Positions 1 through 13,543 of a stretch of 64,000 nucleotides of DNA are shown here, piece by piece. Where the stretch lies: the NCBI RefSeq assembly GCF_014898055.3, contig NW_023603184.1, forward strand, positions 113,946,615 to 114,010,614, written 5' to 3'. This stretch comes from Talpa occidentalis. Lineage: Eukaryota; Chordata; Mammalia; Eulipotyphla; Talpidae. The notes under the pieces were generated by a model that did no database searches, had not been told where the DNA came from, and worked only from the letters and a program-made list of their open reading frames with translations. A program made the translations under genes and the position numbers. Position 1 is the stretch's first letter, and each line of letters starts with the position of its first letter.

Positions 1-588
1 ATTGCAATTTATAGATAACAGATTTTCATCAATACATATCACTGGAATTTTATTCTGTGTCTTGTGCTAACATTCAATAATTAAAATCTAAGTCAAGAAA
101 CTTATCAATTAGACACATTTAATTTTTTGCTTATTTATTTTGAAGAGAAAAATGATCTTTTAAGTAATAAAATAGTGAATATTTTCTCTTAATGCTAGTT
201 AAGAGAGGAGTGAGGGAGTGGGATCTGAAGAATTAAACAGTGAGAAGGAAGAGGAGCATAAAAAATTAGAAAAATTAAGAAAGGAAATATAAACATATAA
301 ACACATTTCTTAATATCTGCAAATGAATTTTGAAAATATGATATACTGTAGCTCTTTTACTAATAAAATGCAATGTATAAGGAAATAAGAAGTACTAAAT
401 AAAGCAAATCAATGTTTCTGTAATTATGAAAACTCATTGCGTAAGTTTACTTGATTTCTAAGACTTATTTTTGAAAGGAGCCATTCATCTCATTGCATGA
501 GTTCATCTTTTCTCAGGACATTGGTTAATTCCCAATTTAACCCAGTTTGTTTAAAAGCAAAGCTCTTTATAATATGCCGTTTTCATTT
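1..588. other. Unassigned AT-rich sequence
   Basis: No coding frame or repeat family is recognisable. A purine-rich stretch lies at about 200-300. Confidence 0.5.
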
Positions 589-611
589 CTTTTTTTTTTG
601 GGGGGGGGGAA
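589..611. repeat. T-tract joined to G-tract
   Basis: A run of about ten T is followed directly by about eleven G. It is a simple homopolymer junction of the kind prone to slippage and to sequencing error. Confidence 0.7.
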
Positions 612-771
612 TCAAATAAAAGTTGGCATTATGCATCTAAGCCAAAATAGAGGTTCTTGAGAGTATAATTCTTCTCAATTACTAATGCCAATGGTTCCAA
701 ATGGATGATAATGGAAGAAATATAAATGAATATGGTACATTTCAATAGGGGGTAGATAGCCAAAATATATT

Positions 772-1090
772 AAGAACATATAGAATTCAGGCCTCCCCGA
801 TGGCGCAGAGGCTGAGCGCTGGGTTGAGAAACTGCCCGCAGCCTCTGCAGCACCGGTTTGATCCCCTGCTGCTCCCCGGCCACCGGAGGAGGGTCCCACA
901 TGGCGCGCAGACCTCTCCTGCCGCCCGCTGCTCCCCTCAGCAGTGTGCTTCGGTCCTTCTGCCTGCTCTGCTCCCCGCTCTGGCTCTGGTGAATTCTCTC
1001 ACCCTCCCGTGCTTCTGACTGTACCCAGTGCTTGTATAAATAAATAAATAAATAAATCTTAAAAAAAAAAAAAAGAACATATAGAATTCA
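772..1090 (+). mobile_element. tRNA-derived SINE, young subfamily, with target duplication
   Basis: SINE body is about 790-1072. The head begins GGCCTCCCCGATGGCGCAG, with an A-box-like GGCGCAG and a degenerate B box (GGTTTGATCCC). The body has CGGCCACCGGAGGAGGGTCC and CAGACCTCTCCTGCC; the tail is TATAAATAAATAAA, TCTT, then oligo(A). A 17-bp direct repeat, AGAACATATAGAATTCA, flanks it at 773-789 and 1074-1090. Together these show L1-type target-primed insertion. The GC-rich open frames across it are non-coding. Confidence 0.93.
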
Positions 1091-1104
1091 ATAACAAAAG
1101 GCAA

Positions 1105-2055
1105 ACAATCTGATTAAAAAATAGAGGATCTGGATAGATATATATCTCTAAAGAAGACATACAGATGGCCATTAAAAGATGTCTAGTATCACTCAGGGAA
1201 AAGCAAATCAAAATCACAATGAGGTATCACATCTTACAGTTGTTAGAATGGCCAGTATTAAAATGACAAAAAGTTACAAATTCTAAAAATATTAATTATT
1301 ATTTGATTAAAATGTAATTAAATGATATTAATTTCCAATTAAATATTAAATGTTTAATTAAATGAAAATTTAATTATAATTCTAAAAAAGCCACAAATGT
1401 TGGCAAGATGTGGAGAAAAGGGAAGAGTATTTATGGTCTATACAATATATGGTACAGACACAGTGGAAAATACTATGAGGATTCCTCAAAAAATTAATAG
1501 TAGACTACTATTTCATGTAGCTATTCCACCTCTGGGTATTTATCTGAGAAATATAAAAATACTAATTGAAGAGCTATATACACCACTATGTTCTTTGCAG
1601 CATTATTTATGATACCCAAGATATGAAAAATCTGTCTCCATTGACAGATGAATAAAGAATATATATTATATTCGATATCTGTAGCTATATAATAGATAGA
1701 CATGTCTATATGTACACATAATGGAATGCTACTCAGCCATAAAAAAAGAAAAATATTGTCATTTGTGAATATATGGATGTACCTTGTGGGCATTACCCTA
1801 TGTGAAATAAGTCAGAGAAAGTCAAATACCATATGATTCCACTCATACATGGAGTATAAAGCAAAATAAATGAACAAATAATAGATTTGTTTGTGGGAGA
1901 AACTGGTAAAGGAGGCATTGAATGGTGATGGATAGATATTAGCCTTTTAGATGTGAACCTGCTGAAGTGTATACAGATATCAAATTATAATTTGTACACA
2001 TGAAACATATAGTGTTAGAAACAAATGCTACCTCAATTAAAGAGAGAGACAGTGA
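1105..2055 (+). mobile_element. Old L1 fragment, ORF2 C-terminus and 3' UTR
   Basis: The order of L1 ORF2 3' landmarks is kept: a region like AAATCACAATGAGGTATCAC near 1215, the TTGGCAAGATGTGGAGAAA motif near 1399, and AATGGAATGCTACTCAGCC (the conserved ME(Y/C)YSAIKK region) near 1721. The 3' UTR follows, including CATGGAGTATAAAGCAAAATAAAT. Reading frames are broken throughout. An AT-rich insertion or expansion lies at about 1285-1385. This is an L1M-type age by inspection; the subfamily is not resolved. Confidence 0.8.
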
Positions 2056-2217
2056 TACAGAAGAAGCTATAACTGCTTTTCTGCTCTTTGTATCTGCTTT
2101 CATTGGTATCCAAAATTGAGAAAGATACGAAAATGATATTTCAAAACCATTAATTACATGCTATCTCTCTATCTAGATATCACCTATCTGCCTGTCACTT
2201 ATCTATATTTATTATAC

Positions 2218-2509
2218 AATTGATATATTAATTCTTTTTATTTTTTTATTTTTGTATAGAAGAACTGGATGTAGGCCAGAAGTTGGGGGGAGGGGTTTAA
2301 GATGATTCACCAGAGACAGAGTGGGGAGCAGAACAGGTGGATTTACTGAAATGACTTTAAGGGGAGCAGCAGGTGAGACAGGAGAGGTCTGCTGCATCTT
2401 GTGAGTTAGCTCCCTGGCCAGGGATCGAACTCAGGTCGCGTCGGTGATAGCATGATAGTGCTGAGACTTAACCCTTAGGCCACCAGGGAGGCCACTAATC
2501 TATTAATTC
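2218..2509 (-). mobile_element. tRNA-derived SINE, old subfamily
   Basis: Reverse-strand copy at about 2235-2493. It ends at the head complement CCACCAGGGAGGCC and carries the older body type (GCTCCCTGGCCAGGGATCGAAC, reverse strand). The flanks share TATTAATTC (2226-2234 and 2501-2509) within a longer imperfect match. It is clearly more diverged than the copies at 790, 5208 and 58216. Confidence 0.85.
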
Positions 2510-5192
2510 ATATGGAGTGTGACATCTATCAGCAGGATGTGTATGTTCTTTGAAATGACGGTTGCAACCTTCCTGACAGAATTCAAACTAGAATTGTGAT
2601 TCATAACTAGTACAATTATACAATTAAAATTATGTTACCTTTTTTATTTCAAGCATCAATAGGTAAAGTCAGGTCAGTTTCCTCACTTCCCTTCAAAGTT
2701 TTTTTACGTCCCAGATTTTGTCTCTGCTTAAGACAAATATATTAAATACTAATCAAATTTCTGCTTCTGATTATATTAGTTTAGATGAGAAAAGCAGAAC
2801 ATAATGTTGGTGCCTGAATGGCACCTGGGGCCATATTTCCACAAAATATTATTTCATTTAGGAAAAAATAAGCAAAATTTGTATTCAATATACCTGAGAC
2901 TAGATATTAGGAATATTTTGGTTTCAGATTACAAAGAAGCAGATAACTTTTACTCTGACTAGAAAATTGTTAAGGTTCTAAATTATAGTTAAATTATTTT
3001 TCCTTAATTGCAATAAATATGATGAACAAATAATGTTCAGTTTCCTTAATTCTTAGTGAGAGTAATTCTGTGGGTAAAATAGGTCCCTGGAATTTCTGAC
3101 TACTCTCAGGAAAATTATCTGGTGAGAGGTCTTAGCCTAGTTCAAGATTGGAGCTGCAGCTGTTGGTGACTATACCCATATATTTAGATGACATTCCCAG
3201 TCCAACTTCTCTGAATCATCACTGTAATGGAGCAGGGAGCCCCAGGCACTGAGTCATGGTCTTCCAGGAACCATTAACACATTCAGGATCTCAAATGCAG
3301 ACCAATGAGAACTATAGGTCAGAGACTGGAAGGCAATCAGTGCCTGTATATTCTTAGTATTCAGTAAAATAGTTTCTCTTCCTTTTTCACACTGAATGTC
3401 ATTATTTTACATTCATGTAATGACCACTTAGTTTGTCCAAATTGCCACTCTTTCTCTTATAAAAATGTATTAGATTTGGAGATGTTTATCTTGCTTCTTT
3501 AGGATACAGTTTACTTAACACTTTACTCTGATCCTAACTTTACTCAGTTTAACTTGGTATTTAATCATGTTTCAGATAGAGCCTTCTTGTATCTGAAATC
3601 ATGTTTCAGATACAGCCTGCAAGATCTGAGGAAAATGGTATTTTTTTTAAAGTATAAATATACACACACAGAGATATTTTTCTGCATACATTATTGAAGA
3701 CCATCTATGGAAGAGACTATTTAGCCTCACATGTGAATCAAATTTTAAAAAAGGTCAAAATATATTTGCTCATATCTTTTCAGGTAAGATAGTTAGCCTC
3801 TACTAGAAAGAAAATTGTACGTGTCATTTGTGTCTCTCTAGCTTCTGAATAAGAAAAAGATACTAGATAATAAATTCAATAGTTTTGGGTAGGGTAATAT
3901 TGCATAATAGTGATATGGGAAACTTGGTGCCTCAGGAACTTTTTTACTTTTTTAAGTGTTATAATTAATAAATGCAAACTTCAGATGACTTTATAGAAAC
4001 TTCATCCAGAACTGACCATGTATAGGAAAAAATATCACTCTTGCCATGTGAATTGAAGCTAAGTTACCCCTGATTAAAACATCTTACTTCAGTCCGGCAT
4101 TTTTCAACAATCCTTCCGAGAAAACAAACCAAAGATCAATCTGGGGAGCATAGAACTGAAATAAATTATTGGCATTGAAAGGAGGGCTTGGGTGTTTCCA
4201 AGATAAATTGCTTATCTTTGATTTTTTTAGAGCCCTCATTTGCTCTTGAATCTGGATGTCACAATGATTTCTTTATTGTGTACTTTCATCGTAGACTATT
4301 TAACTATGTTAAATGAAGTTAAAACCACCAATGAGATGCTTACAAACTTGAATAATGTACACATAAAACTAAATTTTAGTGTTGAATGTAAACTTTGTCT
4401 ACAATAGTTGTTATTTGGAATCATCTATTTAACTCAGTTAGTGGAGAAAATTGAGCAGAAAACAATTGAAATTAAATTTCCTTTTGTAAAAACAGAGAGA
4501 GTTTTCATTTTTGCAGTCAATTAACTTTCCTCAGTATTTTATATGGGGAAATAGCCAGAAACCAGGGAAGGAAAGATAATTAGGAAAAATGTGATAAGAG
4601 ACTAGCAGGCAGGCTATCTTTAATTTGTTATAAAACTCTAGATACCCTTGGCAAGAAACACTAAGCACTGACAGCTTTAGAAAATAACCTGTTGAACAAG
4701 TGACAACGTGAGATTGGCTTTAAGCTTGTAGGGTATATTGGTCATTGAAAGTAGAGGAGAGTAAGGTATTAGCTGCTCAAACAGCTAGTGCCATCAGAAA
4801 AACAAAATAGAACAAATAAATGGCTCACTGAGGGATGAAACAATTATTTTTTTAAAAAACACATGTATTTGTTTTTCATTAAATAGAAATGTAAATGTGT
4901 TTACTCATCCAACATAATTACTGGAATATAGCGGGTAAAAATGTTTTAACCTAATCCAGGCAAACAGATTATTACTTGTATGTCCTTGTTCATTTTTGAT
5001 TTCTAAAATATAATTTGCTAAAATAGCCCTTCCATTTTTAGTCACAATGGATTAAAAGAGACTAGATTCATGCCTCTACCTGATACAGCTTTAAAAAAAA
5101 AAAAACCCAACAATCAAGATACATGAAATGGTAGCTTTCAACTAATTGGTTACTGATAAATGGATGACAGTGATCCCACAAAGATGGAAAAC
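2510..5192. other. Unassigned sequence, 2.7 kb
   Basis: No repeat family or gene is recognised. The only local structure is a short direct duplication of CATGTTTCAGATA near 3568 and 3601. It is probably unique or very old AT-rich DNA. Confidence 0.5.
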
Positions 5193-5510
5193 AAGAGTTC
5201 AGCTTTAGGGCCTCCCCGGTGGCGCAGCGGCTGAGCGCTGGGTTGTGAAGCTGCCCGCGGCCTCTGCCGCGCCAGTTCGATCCCCGGCTGCTCCCCGGCC
5301 ACCGGAGGAGGGTCCCGCATGGCGTGCAGACCTCTCCTGCCGCCCGCTGCTCCCCTCAGCAGTGTGCCTCTGTCCTTCTGCCTGCTCTGCTCCCCGCTCT
5401 GGCTCTGGTGAATTCTCTCACCCTCCCGCGCTTCTGACTGTACCCAGTGCTTGTATAAATAAATAAATAAATCTTAAAAAAAAAAAAAAAAAAAAAAGAG
5501 TTCAGCTTTA
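5193..5510 (+). mobile_element. tRNA-derived SINE, young subfamily, perfect target duplication
   Basis: Body at about 5208-5495. The head is GGGCCTCCCCGGTGGCGCAG and the B box CAGTTCGATCCC. The body is the GGAGGAGGGTCCCGCATGGC type, followed by TATAAATAAATAAATAAATCTT and a tract of more than 20 A. A 15-bp repeat, AAGAGTTCAGCTTTA, flanks it at 5193-5207 and 5496-5510 with no mismatch. Many intact CpGs and the long A tail argue for a recent insertion. Confidence 0.95.
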
Positions 5511-5579
5511 CCTTCCAACATCTACTGCAGCATCCTGATTGAAGTTTTCATAATAAAGTTTAGGGAGTGAGAGCTCTGG

Positions 5580-6720
5580 AAAAGCACAGTGTTCTCCTTG
5601 AATTTAGGACCAAGCCGGAAGTCTGGGAGGTAAGGAAGCTATGATACCTATAGCTGAGTATCAGAACTAGAGAACTACCCAGAAAAAGGGGACAAGACTT
5701 GTTCAGATGGTCCTTAAATCTTCAACTTAATACTGATCATTGTACATATATGCAAGAAAAGTACCCAAATTTGAACAAAGAACCACCTGCAGGGACTACT
5801 TCAAAGACATATAAAGCTGGGAATATTTCCTGTTCTTGAGTTATGAAAATCTCAATTAATGGCACATCTAGTTGAAGAGTCATAAGGATATTTCTTGCAG
5901 GAGTGGAGAAAAATTTGCCATAGAATAAAATTTCTCAATTTCTGCCTAACAAAATTTAACAACAAGGTAACAAAATACCAAACTGTTTCTAATTAATAAA
6001 ACTTCACCCAAGTATAGAGTTCAAAAATATAAGAATATGAAATATCCAGCACACAAGAAGTCAAAGTTCACAATAGTAGACATTCAAATAAAAATTACAA
6101 TGTATGCAAAGAATAGTAAAATATAACCCATAATGAGAAAAGTCAAAATAATAGATGACAGAGGAAATAGAACTAGTAGGCAAGGATATTAAAACAGTCA
6201 CCCTAACTGTATCCCATAAGTTTAAGAAGCTAAAGAAAATACTAACTATATTAAGTAGAAACAGAATTTCTAGAGATGAAAACAAAATATATGAATTGAA
6301 AAAATATCATAAACAGGATTGAGAAAAGAACAGAGCTTGCAGACGAAAAGATTAGTAAATTTGAAGCTTTATCCTCCAGAGAGAATAAAAAGACTATAAG
6401 CCATGAATAGGACATTAGTGAGTAGGCAAGGTTAAGTAACTTAATTAGTATACATAACATGTACTTGGAATTCCAAAGAACAAGGCATAAAGGAGAAAAC
6501 TGTCACCAGGTGAATATGAAGGTCTACACAAAGGAATGAAGATAACAGAGATAGTAGCTATATGGCAAATACAAAATACCTTTTTAACATTTAAATATCT
6601 TTAAAATATAATTATCAAGATCCATCTTTATACAATTATCTTTATAATTATCAAGAATAATCTCTAGTAGAGCAATATTGGATAAAATATGTTTTAATTT
6701 TCATCAGGAAATAAAACAGA
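5580..6720 (+). mobile_element. Degraded L1/HAL1-type 5' and ORF1 fragment
   Basis: The A-rich sense strand, with phrases such as GAATTGAAAAAATATC, ACAGAGCTTGCAGACGAAAAG and TTTATCCTCCAGAGAGAAT, resembles the ORF1 coiled-coil coding region and upstream part of old L1 or HAL1 elements. All frames are heavily interrupted. Assignment rests on pattern memory; a RepeatMasker run would settle it. Confidence 0.45.
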
Positions 6721-6974
6721 AAGGATTTGTTTTCCTTCCTTTTCCCCTTTTCCATCTCTCCCTTACTTTCTATTGAAGTAACATTGCATTATAACATTAT
6801 ACAAGTTAAGTGTTTGTTAATCAATGTGCATATACTACATAAAGTTTTGTTTTCATCAAAAATTCAGACATACTAAATTAAAATATCTTTATATTTTATC
6901 CTACTAATTAAGAAGACATAAAAAAGAGTTACTGTGAATCTTAAATTCTTCTGAACTCTTATTTTTCTTTTTAA

Positions 6975-7620
6975 TATTTTGATGTAAAAATATATATCTT
7001 AAAATTTGCTAATAAAACCCAGTTTGAGTATTAAACTTAGTGCATTAATTACTTTCACAATATTTTTGTTTTAGATTTATGTATTTACTTATTTATTTAT
7101 ACAAGAACTGGGGTACAGGCCAGATTTGCGGGAGGGTGAGAGCATTCACCAGAGACAGAGCAGGGAGCAGAACAGGCAGACTGACAAAATACACTGCTGA
7201 GGGGAGCAGCGGGCGAGACAGGAGAGGTCTGCCGCACCATGTGGGACCCTCACCGGCTGGCGGGGATTGAACCAGTGCTGCAGAGGCTGCAGACAGCTTC
7301 ACAGTGTGGCGCTCAACCGCCTGCACCACCAGGGGAGGCCCTACTTTCACAATATCAATATTGTGTAGATATCACTACTATCTATTTCCAAAACCTGTCA
7401 TCCTCAAATAGAAACTGCATCCAGTAAGCAATAATTCACCATTCCTTGCTTCCTCCAGATTCCGGTAACCTCTTATCCTTCCTGCCCATGTATTTGCCTA
7501 TTATAGTCCATGTAAGTGTGGTATTATATGCTGTAAGTTCTTTTGTATTTGACTTATCTATGTAGCCTGAGGTTTTCAAGACTCATTCATTTAACATGAA
7601 TCAGAAGTTCATTCATTATG
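6975..7620 (-). mobile_element. Old L1 3'-end fragment split by a SINE
   Basis: Sequence on both sides of the SINE at 7064-7341 reads as reverse-complement old L1 3' UTR (CCTCCAGATTCCGGTAACCTCT, TTTGCCTATTATAG, CATGAATCAGAAGTTCATTC). The SINE target duplication lies inside it, so the L1 piece is the older insertion. Confidence 0.6.
7050..7355 (-). mobile_element. tRNA-derived SINE, intermediate subfamily
   Basis: Body at about 7064-7341. The head complement CACCAGGGGAGGCC is at the right end and the tail complement TTATTTATTTATACAAG at the left. A 14-bp direct repeat, TACTTTCACAATAT, flanks it at 7050-7063 and 7342-7355. It sits inside an older L1 fragment. Confidence 0.93.
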
Positions 7621-10600
7621 TATTACGTAAATTTGAAATCAGTAGCCCAGAAAAGAGCAAGAGGAGGCATAGATTACTTTAATATGGTCATTTTTATTCA
7701 TTTTCTGGGATACTTTGAAGTTTCCCAAATGAACTTTACAAAATACCCAACATTTTGCAACAAATTGTTTTTCTGGTGACTCATCCCAGTACTGAGATTT
7801 ACTCCATTTCAGAGTCTTGGGAAATGAGGAGTGAGGTGATGCTAAATGATGGGATAATATGGGATTCAGGATAAAAAAGATGTTGATAAGAATCAAGAAT
7901 AGAAAAGATAGAATTAAGTTGATAATATAGTGGCAGTTGCACTGATGGTGTATGTGGTTGAAGGGTGACAGTGGCTTTCTATGCTTGGCAATACAAGTAC
8001 TATTTACTTTTGATGAGTGTCATATTGTTGGCAACTCTCATATTCCTGTGTGGAAATAGCTTACTTGACTACATATGATTTTTTTTTCATTCTAAAGAGA
8101 ATGCTGAAATCACATTTTGATGGGAAAATTCCTTGCAATAATTCCCTGTCTCCCAGGGACATGTGGTCCATCAAATGGAATAATGAGTATAGAAATATTG
8201 TAACATTGGGAATTGGTACATACCAAGAACCAGGGTGTCCTTTACACTTTGGGATTTTAAATAATATTAAAATGTGGTTGTGTCATCTAGGAGAGAAAAC
8301 AGAATCCCAAAGGAAGACCTGAGAAGAGATGAACATAATAGATTTGACATGGATCCAGTGCTTTTTGTTATTGGTTCTGGAAGAGGAAAAGTAGAATTGA
8401 TTAGGTCAATCTCAGTCTTTGATAGTTGAATCTTAGGCTCTGGTTCTATTGATATACGGCATCTATCACTTGTAGAAGTGAAGACTGAGAATGAAAATAA
8501 ATGGGAAGTCTGGGCTAGTACTAAGATGGTACATCACACCAAGAAAGTCATCATGGAGGATCTCAGAGATATAAGAGAGATGGTCTAGCATGAAAAAAAT
8601 GCTCTGAAATTACTCATACCCTTTTTTAATTATGGAGAGTGTTTGTATCCAGAACTAAGGACTTTAATAATCACTCCATGTCTTTACTTCCAATTTTTCT
8701 AATACACATGATAACAATCATAATTATATTACTGCTATATTTATACATGTATAATGTATATTTTAAATATAATTTGTTTTTAGAAACATAGCTCTGGAAA
8801 ATAAATTTCTTGAGTTAAATGCTGTAGGTGTTAAAAATAGAGTGGCTGAAAAGTCTTTCTTGAGGACAGATGAGTTGAATTATGTAATTACTAAATCATG
8901 TTTGTGTAGCAAAAATAAATTGGTGATATAGTTAACCCATTTTAATCAATATTATTATTCAACTCATTTGATCTATACTAATAAAATTTAAAAAAACTGT
9001 TCTGATACTCCATTTTATATTTTATGTAGTCCACCCCTTTTTTGGCAAGCATCTTCACTTTGCATTTTTTTCTTTTATTAGATAGAGAGATCAGTTGAAG
9101 TCTGTCTTAAAAGTTCATGACATGGAACTTAGTCAACCAACTATTCCTAAATTATCTCTAGCATGTAACTATTTAATTAGTATGCTGGGTATTCTGGGAA
9201 TAATTAAAGCCTGTAAGTTTTACTTTTTTCCCCCAGCAGTTTGTCATCATGTCTATGTATCTTTTGAAATTGAATAGTGTAGATGACTAGCAGCAAGAAA
9301 TAAATTCTTAAGGACGGAGTAAACATGAACATTACTAAAACTACAGATCAATGCAGAAATAATTTCCCACTTCATGGATTATTGGTCTTTTATCGATAAG
9401 GTTTATAATAGATGATCTAGTTATAGTAGTTGTATAGTCAATAAGCAAATGAAGCCTGAAGTTAAAATCGATCACACCAGCAAGCACCAACTGAAGGGAT
9501 AATCCATTTGAACAGAAGCTGTTTTCAAAAGGGGTTTTGGTCTAGATTTTGAAGGTAAAACAAACACTTAAAGACCTGATTGTGGCTTAACAACAAAAAC
9601 AAAACAAAAGCAAAGTTGTCCAAATCAGTATAGCTAATAAAGAATGGAACTTAATACTAGTACAAATGTCATTAAAGATTTCCAACAAGATATTATGGTT
9701 ACCTGAAGAAGACAAATTTGGTTTCTTAATATGACTACTCAAATTGTTAAAAAGATTGTAAAATGTAACCTATGTCTGTAATACTAATTATATATATTAA
9801 TATATTAATTTTTTTAATCTCTATTGATTCCTATGAATATTTTGTATCATTTAATTAATAATATACCTAATTAATTCTATTAAAATTGAAAATACTTCAA
9901 TGAATTTTCAGAGACTCTCTACTTTTAATAAGGGATATACATAATAATGTCCTAAAATAATCTCACTAGAATGATGAGTTTCAAGGAATCCTGAAAATAT
10001 TCAGTGACAGGATTGTGTTTGGTTCAAAAACTGCAATATTACAAAAATTAATGCAACATTTCCCCATGACATAAATATTATGCTTTTACACATAAAGTAT
10101 GGCTGTCTGGGCTGTATGTTTCCTTCCTGGGTTCTGTCCTTTGTGTTTATGTTATCACATTATACAAAGTCATTTTGTGACTAATTTCCAGAGCACTGAG
10201 TCACAGTGTGGCTGTTGCTTATCTTTTCTTTTTTTCTTCATGGCACTGCTCTTGATTCTCCTTTTTCAGTAACTTTCTTGCACAAATAACCTTTTCCCAC
10301 AATTAAATCATGATTGTTTTATTATAGTTCTGTGGTTGTAAACTTCTATATTACGTGACTTCCTTTACTAGTAGAAGAAAAGTTTAATATTGTTTAATAA
10401 CTGATAAGAAAATGACAGTGCATCTTACAGGTATGTTATGTATTGCTGTAGTTTAAGTAATTGCACTACATACAGACTTGATCCTACATATTAGATATTT
10501 TAGAGTATGAACTTTGGTCTTTGAAGACTTGTAAAATATTTCCTTAGATTAGTTAATATTGTTATAAATATTTGTTAGATTACAAGTATCTTAATGTATA

Positions 10601-11699
10601 TACCTCATTTTAAATATTACAAATTCATGGAAATGAAAGAAGTCTCTTTAAATATAAGGCTGTCTGATAGTGTCTATTATATTTCTTTATGTGTCACTAT
10701 AAATAATTAAGGGTGAAACAAATCCTCAGAAAATTCCAACTAAACAGGCACAATTCGTAAAAAATTTCACTGCAATATAAAATTATTAAAAAGGCTTCAT
10801 CTCAACAACTTCTTGCCAAAATGTTCATGGAACATAAAACATATTTCATAAGTATTTGTTCTGCAACTAAATTCAAAGTGCTGAGGACTTATTTTGCATT
10901 ACAGTAAGAGTTTTACTTTGTTTACAGAGAAGGGTTGATTTTCACTTTAGGGTTATTACCCTACAGTCTTTGCCTGTCATTATCCTGCTTTTCCCCCAAG
11001 AAAAAGAAATAAATGTTATTTCTCACGGGCTAGAAAGTATATTGCCAAGTACTCACAAGTCAAAATCTCTGAAGAAAGTTCTTGGAAAGATTTTTTCAAA
11101 GCGGAGTTGAGGTTATTTTGTTTTTGCTTCCAGGCATTGAAGAAAGGATTTATCTTTTTCTACTTCTTCTTTTAAACAGATCAAGAAACTGGAGAGTGGA
11201 GAATAATGAAAGAAATGCAATCTGATCCTGCTAGCAGTGAAAGGGCGAGGTAAGAATTTGAGGATCATCCAGCCCAAAGTCGCTCCTGTTTATTGGAGCA
11301 GAGAGGGAGCCTCAGAGCTGGTTTTAGAGATCACTGGCAGTTAGGAATAGCCAGGCTTCCTGTTTAGGTCACTCCAACTCTCTTTAGGCTAATTTCCCCA
11401 AACTCTTCAAAAGTCTTTTCTATTATGGAAAAACAAGACACAGGAAACAGCTTACACTAGGATTTCAGACACTGCTGTTGTTGAATAACTTTTTTTTTTT
11501 ACTTTCCAGTACGCTTTGCTATCAGCTAAAACAATAAATAAGTGAACCTTCCCCCCTAGAGTTATATGTTGTTTAAGCATTCTATATTCATCATTGCATG
11601 GTTACTTAATGAAATGAGCAATTTTTCAGTGTGTTTCTTATCTTTAAATTATTTTATATACTTTGTCAGTATATTTATAAAAAGTCTCTAATTAGAGAG
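7621..11699. other. Unassigned AT-rich sequence, 4 kb
   Basis: No gene or convincing repeat family is recognised. Open frames of 60-101 codons (for example near 8017-8322) lack recognisable domains and look random. Confidence 0.5.
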
Positions 11700-11940
11700 G
11701 GAAACAGTGTATGGTCTATTACAGAATGACAGGCTATAAACCCTACCTCAACTGCTTGCTAGGTTTGCAACTTTGGTCAATTATTGAAACTGTGCCTCAA
11801 TTTCTTTTTCCCTAAAGTGATAGCAATCTTTATCTATAAACATAAATATGCATATAAATATATAAAAGCACTAAAGATAGACTTCCTACAGCAAAGCTTC
11901 AATAAATGTAAACTATTATTTTTATTATTATTAAAATAAG
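11700..11940 (+). mobile_element. MIR SINE relic
   Basis: Follows the MIR pattern in order: CAACTGCTTGCTAGGTTTGC (the 'cttactagctgtg' core), TTTGGTCAATTATTGAAACT, TGCCTCAATTTC and the 3' part CTTCAATAAATGTAAACTATTA. Heavily diverged, as expected of this ancient family. Confidence 0.7.
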
Positions 11941-12234
11941 TGAATACAGATGTCATTCAACATTGCTCTGCTGTAGGTATCTATCATTGAGATTAACCTT
12001 TAATCCATAATGAAATTATGATGTAGAATAAAGAAAATCAGAATAAAGTCACTAGACATCATACCAGACTAAGGTCACTAGACATTTCATCAAATCACAG
12101 AATGTCTGGCATAAAGGTTGAAATCATTTGATCAGAAAATCCATCAGTTTCTTGTTTTCCATCCCAGATTCTCTTTGCACCTTCAGTTTTTATGTCTGTG
12201 CTCTGACCTCTGTGTAAGGGTAACCTATCTCCTA

Positions 12235-12400
12235 TGCCTTTTAATCTTTATTGAATAATTATTACATGTCTAACAGAAATTATCTCATTTAATTCTTACA
12301 ACTATTTTGTGAAGCGGTCTCCTTTATATGTCCATTTCCGTTGTAGGAAGCTCCACAAACTGCTTCAAATCACAAAGTCTGACTTCAGTGTACAGTTTCA
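12235..12400 (-). mobile_element. MIR-family relic
   Basis: Contains the reverse-complement MIR 3' and core pattern (TTGAATAATTATTACATGTC, ATCTCATTTAATTCTTACAAC, TATTTTGTGAAG). No coding content. Confidence 0.5.
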
Positions 12401-13543
12401 CTTAAACACACTCTACCCTTCTTTCTCACCCTCTTTCTGGATTTCATACCATATGAACAACTGCATTTTGTCACATAATTATTGCTCCTTATTACCTCAA
12501 AATCTGTAAAACAAGTCAAGCCAGTGTTCCTTACTTGCTCAGATTGGTGAGGAAAGTTGCCTGTTTTGAACCTGAATGAACATTGATTAATTATTTTGAA
12601 CATTCTTTAGTCCTTGCTCAGGTAGGTGTAAGCTCAACCAATCAGATTTCCATTTTTAGAAACTCAAACTAAATGTTATTGAAAACAATTTAAAGTAAAT
12701 GCCAGGCTTTTAACTTTAAGAGTGGTCTCAGGACCCTTAGCAGAGAGCAGCAAGGAGGCCTGTGGGCCTTTCCAAACTCTCTCAGTGGCTCACATGCCCT
12801 ACAGTTTTCTAAGAGCTGGTGGCCATAAGGGATGTGTAAAGTGATTATGTGGGGAAAACTATTTGAGAAGTATGATGAAAAGAATAAAGGGGAATGTGTG
12901 AATGAAAGAGAAATAGAAAGAGAAGGAAAGCAAGAGCAAGACTGAGAGCAGGAGACAGGAGAGAATGATTTCCCTGAACTCTACAGGGAAATCCCACCCC
13001 AGGCCTAGTTCACATTTTCCTGAGTACTCAAGAACATGTATTCTTGTAAAACACTCCTCTTCCTCTAAACTCTTCTTTTCTTATGATGTAAAGGAATAGG
13101 AATTGGAAAGAGTCACCACTGAGCTGCAATTGTTTTCTCAAAAATCATCAGCTTCATATTTAAGCTGCATTTGGTGTTAATGAAAACTTTTCACCATTTT
13201 GTTTCCATATAACTTGCACAAATTTAGGAATTACTGTGCTGAAGAGAACATGGGAACTGGGTGTTAAGTTCGTAAGATAAGATGGCCTGATGCAGCCACG
13301 TATTGATTCTGGTTTCTTTTTTTCTTGAGGTTTACATGAGAATGATTTTGTGGGTTTCTTATCAGTTTGCCATTCCAGTGTGTGCAACTTGAAGACTAAA
13401 TTATTTCGATAATCTTTTTTAATCATCAACAATTTGACTCTGTGTCACTGTATTTAAACTTTTTTATGTCTAATTAGTATCTTGATGTTCTATTTACCTT
13501 CCTAAAAATACTAGAGATTCTCCTTTTTATTTCTCAACATAGT
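12401..13543. other. Unassigned sequence with a purine-rich tract
   Basis: No gene or repeat family is recognised. A strongly purine-rich (GA) tract runs from about 12885 to 12965. Confidence 0.45.

Noticed and set aside
790..860. tRNA gene signals (A and B boxes) in SINE heads
   Set aside because: The B boxes are real but no cloverleaf with paired acceptor stem is kept, and each lies at the 5' end of a SINE body with tail and target duplication.
790..1018. GC-rich open frames across SINE copies (also at 5245, 7093, 36298, 58198 and others)
   Set aside because: They recur in every SINE copy on either strand, follow the SINE sequence rather than any protein family, and end in the A-rich tail.
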